Shown in pieces: positions 59,805 through 64,000 of a stretch of DNA of 64,000 nucleotides; the first letter of the stretch is position 1; each line of letters opens with the position of its first letter. The notes under the pieces are model-generated. The model was not told the origin of the DNA, did not search any database, and saw nothing but the letters and a program-made list of their open reading frames with translations. The stretch is from Shinella sp. PSBB067 (GTDB lineage: Bacteria > Pseudomonadota > Alphaproteobacteria > Rhizobiales > Rhizobiaceae). Location: NCBI RefSeq assembly GCF_016839145.1, contig NZ_CP069302.1, positions 186,001 through 250,000 on the forward strand, written 5' to 3'. The position numbers and the translations under genes were made by a program.

Positions 59805-61322
59805 ATGCTGCCTGACAATTCCCATGTTCTCTCGGCGACGGGGATCGACAAGATCTTCCCGGGCGCCAGGGCGTTGAACCGCGTCGATTTCTCCCTGCGG
59901 CGCGGCGAGGTGCATGCGCTGCTCGGCGAGAACGGCGCCGGCAAGTCGACGCTCGTCAAATGCCTGACCGGCGCCTATCGCCGCGACGGCGGACGCATCC
60001 TCGTCGACGGCGTGGACGCCGATCCGCAGAGCACGCTGGAAGCGCAGAACCTCGGCATCGGCACGGTCTACCAGGAGGTGAATCTCCTGCCGAACCTCAC
60101 CGTCGCCGAAAACCTCTTCCTCGGCCGCCAGCCGAAGCGCTTCGGCCTCGTCAACGCCCGCGAGATGAACCGCCGCGCCGGGGCTCTGCTGGCGGAATAC
60201 GAGCTTGACATCGACGTCACCGCCGAGCTTGCCGCCTATTCCGTGGCGGTGCAGCAGGTCGTCGCCATCGCGCGGGCCGTCGATCTCTCCGGCAAGGTGC
60301 TGATCCTCGACGAGCCGACCGCCAGCCTCGACGCCCACGAGGTCGCAATGCTCTTCCGCATCGTGCGCCGGCTCAAGGAACGCGGCCTCGGCATAATCTT
60401 CATCACCCACTTCCTCGAACAGGTCTACGAGATCTCCGACCGCATCACCGTGCTGCGCAACGGCCAGCTCGTCGGCACGCGCGAGACGGCGGAGCTTTCG
60501 CGCCGCGAGCTGATCGCCATGATGCTCGGCCGCGAGCTGGTGCAGGAAGTCGCCGCCGAGCATGGCGCGAAGAGCGAGGCCGGGCAGGTGCGCTTCCGCT
60601 TCCGCGGCTTCGGCCGCAAGGGCCATATCCAGCCCTTCGACCTCGACGTGCGCGCCGGCGAGGTCGTCGGCATCGCCGGCCTGCTCGGCTCGGGCCGCAC
60701 GGAGACGGCGGAAATCCTCTTCGGCGCCGAGCGCGCCGACAGCGGCACGGCGGAGGCGGACGGGCGCGCGCTCGACCTTTCCTCGCCGCGCGCCGCCATC
60801 CGCGAGAAATTCGGCTTCTGTCCGGAAGACCGCAAGGTCGACGGCATCATCGGCGATCTCTCGGTGCGTGAGAACATCGCGCTGGCGCTCCAGGCGCGGC
60901 GCGGCTGGGCGCGGCCGATCAGCCGCAGCGAGCAGGACAGGCTTGCCGACGATTATATCAAGGCGCTCGACATCCGCACCAGCGACCGGGAAAAGCCGAT
61001 CAAGCTGCTCTCCGGCGGCAACCAGCAGAAGGCGATCCTCGCCCGCTGGCTCGCCACCAACCCGGATTTCCTGATCCTCGACGAGCCGACGCGCGGCATC
61101 GACGTGGGCGCCCATGCGGAGATCATCCGCCTCATCGAATCCCTCTGCGAGAAAGGTATGTCGCTGATCGTGATCTCCTCCGAACTCGAAGAGCTCGTCG
61201 CCTATTCGAGCCGCGTCATCGTGCTGCGCGACCGGGCGCATGTGGCGGAGCTGACCGGCGAGAAGGTCACGACAGAGGGTATCGTCGAAGCCATCGCAGC
61301 CGGCGGGAGGGCGGACGCATGA
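59805..61322 (+). CDS. ytfR: Galactofuranose-type ABC transporter ATP-binding protein YtfR
   Basis: A 505-residue CUT2 ATPase with two domains. Domain 1: Walker A GENGAGKST, degenerate signature YSVAVQQ, Walker B VLILDEPTASLD. Domain 2: weak Walker A (GLLGSGRT), signature LSGGNQQK, Walker B FLILDEPTRGIDVG, which is intact here. Similar to E. coli YtfR. The ATG at 59805 has only a weak ribosome site, consistent with lower output than ytfQ. Its stop overlaps ytfT (ATGA). Confidence 0.94.
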   Translation: MLPDNSHVLSATGIDKIFPGARALNRVDFSLRRGEVHALLGENGAGKSTLVKCLTGAYRRDGGRILVDGVDADPQSTLEAQNLGIGTVYQEVNLLPNLTVAENLFLGRQPKRFGLVNAREMNRRAGALLAEYELDIDVTAELAAYSVAVQQVVAIARAVDLSGKVLILDEPTASLDAHEVAMLFRIVRRLKERGLGIIFITHFLEQVYEISDRITVLRNGQLVGTRETAELSRRELIAMMLGRELVQEVAAEHGAKSEAGQVRFRFRGFGRKGHIQPFDLDVRAGEVVGIAGLLGSGRTETAEILFGAERADSGTAEADGRALDLSSPRAAIREKFGFCPEDRKVDGIIGDLSVRENIALALQARRGWARPISRSEQDRLADDYIKALDIRTSDREKPIKLLSGGNQQKAILARWLATNPDFLILDEPTRGIDVGAHAEIIRLIESLCEKGMSLIVISSELEELVAYSSRVIVLRDRAHVAELTGEKVTTEGIVEAIAAGGRADA

Positions 61323-62344
61323 CCTCCACGCTGAAAGCCTATGCCCTGCGCCTCTTTCCGCAGGTCGCCGCGCTTGCCGTGATCCTCGTGATGGTCTCCA
61401 TCGCCTTTCCCGGCTTCTTCCGCCTCGAAATGCAGAACGGCCGGCTCTACGGCAGCCTCATCGATATCCTCAACCGCGGCGCGCCCGTCGCGCTGCTCGC
61501 CATCGGCATGACGGTCGTCATCGCCACCAAGGGCATCGACCTTTCGGTCGGCGCGGTCATGGCGATCTGCGGGGCGGTTGCCGCCGCCTGCATCACCTCG
61601 GGTTACGGGCTCGTGGCGACGCTGCTCGTCACGCTCGGCACCGGCATTCTCTGCGGCCTGTGGAACGGCATCCTCGTCGCCGTGCTCGATATCCAGCCGA
61701 TCATCGCCACGCTGGTGCTGATGGTCGCCGGGCGCGGCATCGCGCAGCTCATCACCGAGGGGGCGATCCTCACCTTCAACGATCCAGGGCTGATCTTCAT
61801 CGGCGGCGGTTCGTTCCTCGGCCTGCCCATGCCCGTCGTCATCTGGATCGCCTTCGGCATTATCGTGGCGCTGCTGGTCCGCCAAACGGCGCTCGGCATG
61901 CTGATCGAGGCGCTCGGCGTCAACCGCCGCGCCTCCATGCTCTCGGGCGTTTCAACCGGCGTGCTGCTGATCGCCGCCTATGTGCTGTCGGGCCTGTGCG
62001 CCGCCATCGCCGGCATCATCGCGGCGGCCGATATCCGCGGGGCGGACGCCAACAATGCCGGTCTCTGGCTGGAGCTGGACGCGATCCTTGCGGTCGTCGT
62101 CGGCGGCACGTCGCTGCTCGGCGGGCGCTTTTCCATCGCGGCCTCGCTGCTCGGCGCGCTGATCATCCAGTCGATCAACACGGGCATCCTGCTTTCCGGC
62201 TTCCCGCCCGAATTCAACCTCATCATCAAGGCGGCGATCATCGTGCTGATCCTGGTCATCCAGTCGCCGCGCGCCCAGACGGCCTTCGCCTTCCTCTCCC
62301 GCCCCCGGGCCGGCGAGAAGAAGGCGGAACAGGAGGCGAAATGA
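61319..62344 (+). CDS. ytfT: Galactofuranose-type ABC transporter permease YtfT
   Basis: A 341-residue permease with about ten membrane segments. LLAIGMTVVIATKGIDLSVG, AVLDIQPIIATLVLMVAGRG, and LGVNRRASMLSGV, ALNN-type ANNAGLWLELDAILAVVVGG are family landmarks. The order ytfQ-ytfR-ytfT-yjfF is the same as in E. coli. Both ends overlap their neighbours by four bases. Confidence 0.94.
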   Translation: MTSTLKAYALRLFPQVAALAVILVMVSIAFPGFFRLEMQNGRLYGSLIDILNRGAPVALLAIGMTVVIATKGIDLSVGAVMAICGAVAAACITSGYGLVATLLVTLGTGILCGLWNGILVAVLDIQPIIATLVLMVAGRGIAQLITEGAILTFNDPGLIFIGGGSFLGLPMPVVIWIAFGIIVALLVRQTALGMLIEALGVNRRASMLSGVSTGVLLIAAYVLSGLCAAIAGIIAAADIRGADANNAGLWLELDAILAVVVGGTSLLGGRFSIAASLLGALIIQSINTGILLSGFPPEFNLIIKAAIIVLILVIQSPRAQTAFAFLSRPRAGEKKAEQEAK

Positions 62345-63309
62345 ACCCGCGCTATCTTCCGCTCACCGCCACGGTCGCGATCTTCCTCATCGCCTATGCC
62401 GTCTGCATCGCGCAGTACCCGAACATGCTGTCGACGCGGGTGATCGGCAACCTCCTGACCGACAACGCCTTCCTCGGCATCGCCGCCGTCGGCATGACCT
62501 TCGTGATCCTGTCGGGCGGCATCGACCTGTCCATCGGCGCGGTCATCGCCTTCACCGGCGTCTTCCTCGCCGTGCTGCTCCAGGCGACATCGATCCACCC
62601 GCTCGTCGCCTTCGCACTGGCGCTTGCCATCACCACCGCCTTCGGCGCGCTGATGGGAGCGATCATCCATCACCTCGAAATGCCGCCCTTCATCGTCACG
62701 CTGGCCGGCATGTTCCTGGCGCGCGGCATGGCCTTTGTGCTGTCCATCGATTCGATCCCGATCAAGCACCCGTTCTACGGGACCCTGAAGGGGCTCTATT
62801 ACAAGCTGCCCGGCGGCGGGCGCATCACGCTGATCGGCGGGCTGATGCTGGTGGTCTTTGCAGTGGGTATCCTGATCGCGCACCGCACCCGCTTCGGCGC
62901 CAATGTCTATGCGCTCGGCGGCGGCACGGCGACGGCGCGGCTGATGGGCGTGCCGATCGCCGGAACGACGATCGGCATCTACGCGCTCTCGGGCTTCCTC
63001 GCGGGCCTTTCGGGCATCGTCTTCTCGCTCTACACCTCGGCCGGCTATTCGCTGGCGACGGTGGGCGTCGAGCTCGACGCCATCGCGGCGGTCGTCATCG
63101 GTGGTACGCTGCTGACGGGCGGCTCCGGCTTCGTCGCGGGCACGCTGGTCGGCATCCTCATCCAGGGCCTGATCCAGACCTACATCACCTTCGACGGCTC
63201 GCTGTCGAGCTGGTGGACGAAGATCCTCATCGGCCTGCTGCTCTTCGCCTTCATCCTGCTGCAGAAGGGGCTGATCCACTTCACGGGCCGGCGCCGGCGC
63301 TACGCCTGA
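62341..63309 (+). CDS. yjfF: Galactofuranose-type ABC transporter permease YjfF
   Basis: A 322-residue permease with VGMTFVILSGGIDLSIGAVI, HHLEMPPFIVTLAGMFLARG, IPIKHPFYG and a C-terminal YTSAGYSLATVGVELDAIAA. These match E. coli YjfF, the fourth gene of the same transporter. It forms a heterodimer with YtfT. The gene stops ten bases before the leftward aminotransferase gene ends, with no visible terminator. Confidence 0.94.
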   Translation: MNPRYLPLTATVAIFLIAYAVCIAQYPNMLSTRVIGNLLTDNAFLGIAAVGMTFVILSGGIDLSIGAVIAFTGVFLAVLLQATSIHPLVAFALALAITTAFGALMGAIIHHLEMPPFIVTLAGMFLARGMAFVLSIDSIPIKHPFYGTLKGLYYKLPGGGRITLIGGLMLVVFAVGILIAHRTRFGANVYALGGGTATARLMGVPIAGTTIGIYALSGFLAGLSGIVFSLYTSAGYSLATVGVELDAIAAVVIGGTLLTGGSGFVAGTLVGILIQGLIQTYITFDGSLSSWWTKILIGLLLFAFILLQKGLIHFTGRRRRYA

Positions 63310-63319
63310 CGCCGCCTGA

Positions 63320-64000
63320 TCAGACGGTCTTCAACACGTCCTCCAGCGCTTCCAGCAGCATGTCGGCATTCTCGCGCGAGAAGACGAGCGGCGGGCGGAT
63401 CTTGAGCACATTGGCGCGCGGGCCGGAGGCACTGATCAGCACGCGGCGGCGGCGAAGGCCGTTGACGATGCGCGTCGTCAGCGCCGCGTCGGCCTGCTTC
63501 GCCGCCGGGTCGGAGACGATCTCGACGCCGACGAAGAGGCCGGCGCCGCGCACGTCGCCGATGGCGGGGTGGCTGCGGGCGAGGGTCCTGAGGCCCTCCA
63601 TCAGGTAGGTGCCGACCTCCAGTGCGTTCTGCTGCAGGCCCTCGATGCGGATCGTGTCGAGCACCGCCTTGCCGGCGGCCGCGGCGACGGGATTGCCGCC
63701 GAAGGTGTTGAAGTAGCGGGCGCGGGGGCCGAATTCGGCGATCACCTCCGGGCGCAGCACGATGCCGGCCATCGGATAGCCGTTGCCCATCGGCTTGCCG
63801 ATCGTCACCATGTCGGGCGCAACGCCGTGCCGCTCGAAGCCCCACATGGCCTCGCCCGTGCGGCCGAAGCCGGGCTGCACCTCGTCGGCGACGAAAAGGC
63901 CGCCTGCGGCATGGATCGCATCGACCGCCGGCTTCAGAAAACCCTTCGGCCCGGCGAAGATGCCGTCGCTGGAGAAGATCGTGTCGGTGATCAGCATGGC
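63320..64000 (-). CDS. Class-III PLP-dependent aminotransferase (3' part, runs off the window)
   Basis: About 227 C-terminal residues of a fold-type I aminotransferase of class III; the start lies beyond base 64000. It has LFVADEVQPGFGRTG with the PLP-binding aspartate, VTIGKPMGNGYPMAGI with the Schiff-base lysine, RYFNTFGGNPVAAAAG, and a C-terminal VLKIRPPLVFSREN. The GKPMGNGYP form is typical of the group containing ethanolamine-phosphate phospho-lyase and alanine-glyoxylate-type enzymes, and less of GABA transaminases. Substrate not assignable from this fragment. Confidence 0.92.
   Translation of the reverse strand, partial: AMLITDTIFSSDGIFAGPKGFLKPAVDAIHAAGGLFVADEVQPGFGRTGEAMWGFERHGVAPDMVTIGKPMGNGYPMAGIVLRPEVIAEFGPRARYFNTFGGNPVAAAAGKAVLDTIRIEGLQQNALEVGTYLMEGLRTLARSHPAIGDVRGAGLFVGVEIVSDPAAKQADAALTTRIVNGLRRRRVLISASGPRANVLKIRPPLVFSRENADMLLEALEDVLKTV

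Overview
The window is GC-rich DNA packed with ABC uptake operons, often joined by ATGA stop/start overlaps and paired with divergent regulators. This layout suggests an alphaproteobacterium of the Rhizobiales (Rhizobiaceae-like, e.g. Ensifer, Shinella or Agrobacterium relatives). That placement is inference from gene content and style; no rRNA or tRNA gene is present. I see about 57 protein genes, one gene remnant, no CRISPR array and no insertion sequence.

Layout. 1-1498: 5' part of a PotA-like ATPase gene, divergent from an FCD-type GntR regulator. 1513-8182: AraC regulator divergent from a sugar isomerase/epimerase plus a complete sugar ABC system (ATPase, two permeases, binding protein). 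8230-9324: a lone tyrosine recombinase. 9431-17809: leftward operon of Lrp/AsnC regulator, hydantoinase/oxoprolinase, DUF917 protein and a five-gene peptide ABC transporter. 18150-20862: rightward D-amino-acid aminotransferase, P1 (DmpA) aminopeptidase and M55 (DppA) D-aminopeptidase. 20863-29034: LysR regulator divergent from a YtcJ-like amidohydrolase and a second peptide ABC transporter. Together 9.4-29 kb look like an island for importing and dismantling D-amino-acid-containing peptides or cyclic amides. 29012-33723: a 1346-residue Pls/PosA-type single-module nonribosomal synthetase coupled to its own phosphopantetheinyl transferase, a candidate poly(amino acid) maker. 34049-37055: hchA (Hsp31), LuxR-type regulator and two NAD(P)-binding oxidoreductases.

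37208-45976: a LacI regulator and aldo/keto reductase diverge from a sugar ABC system ending in dhaK-dhaL, with matching palindromic operators in the control region. 46082-46228: C-terminal scrap of a short-chain dehydrogenase. 46312-58417: a respiratory Tor locus. A TorA/BisC-type molybdoenzyme carries a fused C-terminal cytochrome c domain and is followed on the same strand by moeA, moaA, moaD, moeB, moaC, a DUF2478 gene and mog; torR, torS and torT lie upstream. 58748-63309: ytfQ-ytfR-ytfT-yjfF galactofuranose-type transporter. 63320-64000: 3' part of a class-III aminotransferase gene.

The most notable items are the Pls-like synthetase with its PPTase, the TorA-cytochrome fusion with a nearly complete molybdenum-cofactor gene set beside it, the D-peptide island, the LacI operator pair, and strong hairpins placed just after binding-protein genes in several ABC operons.
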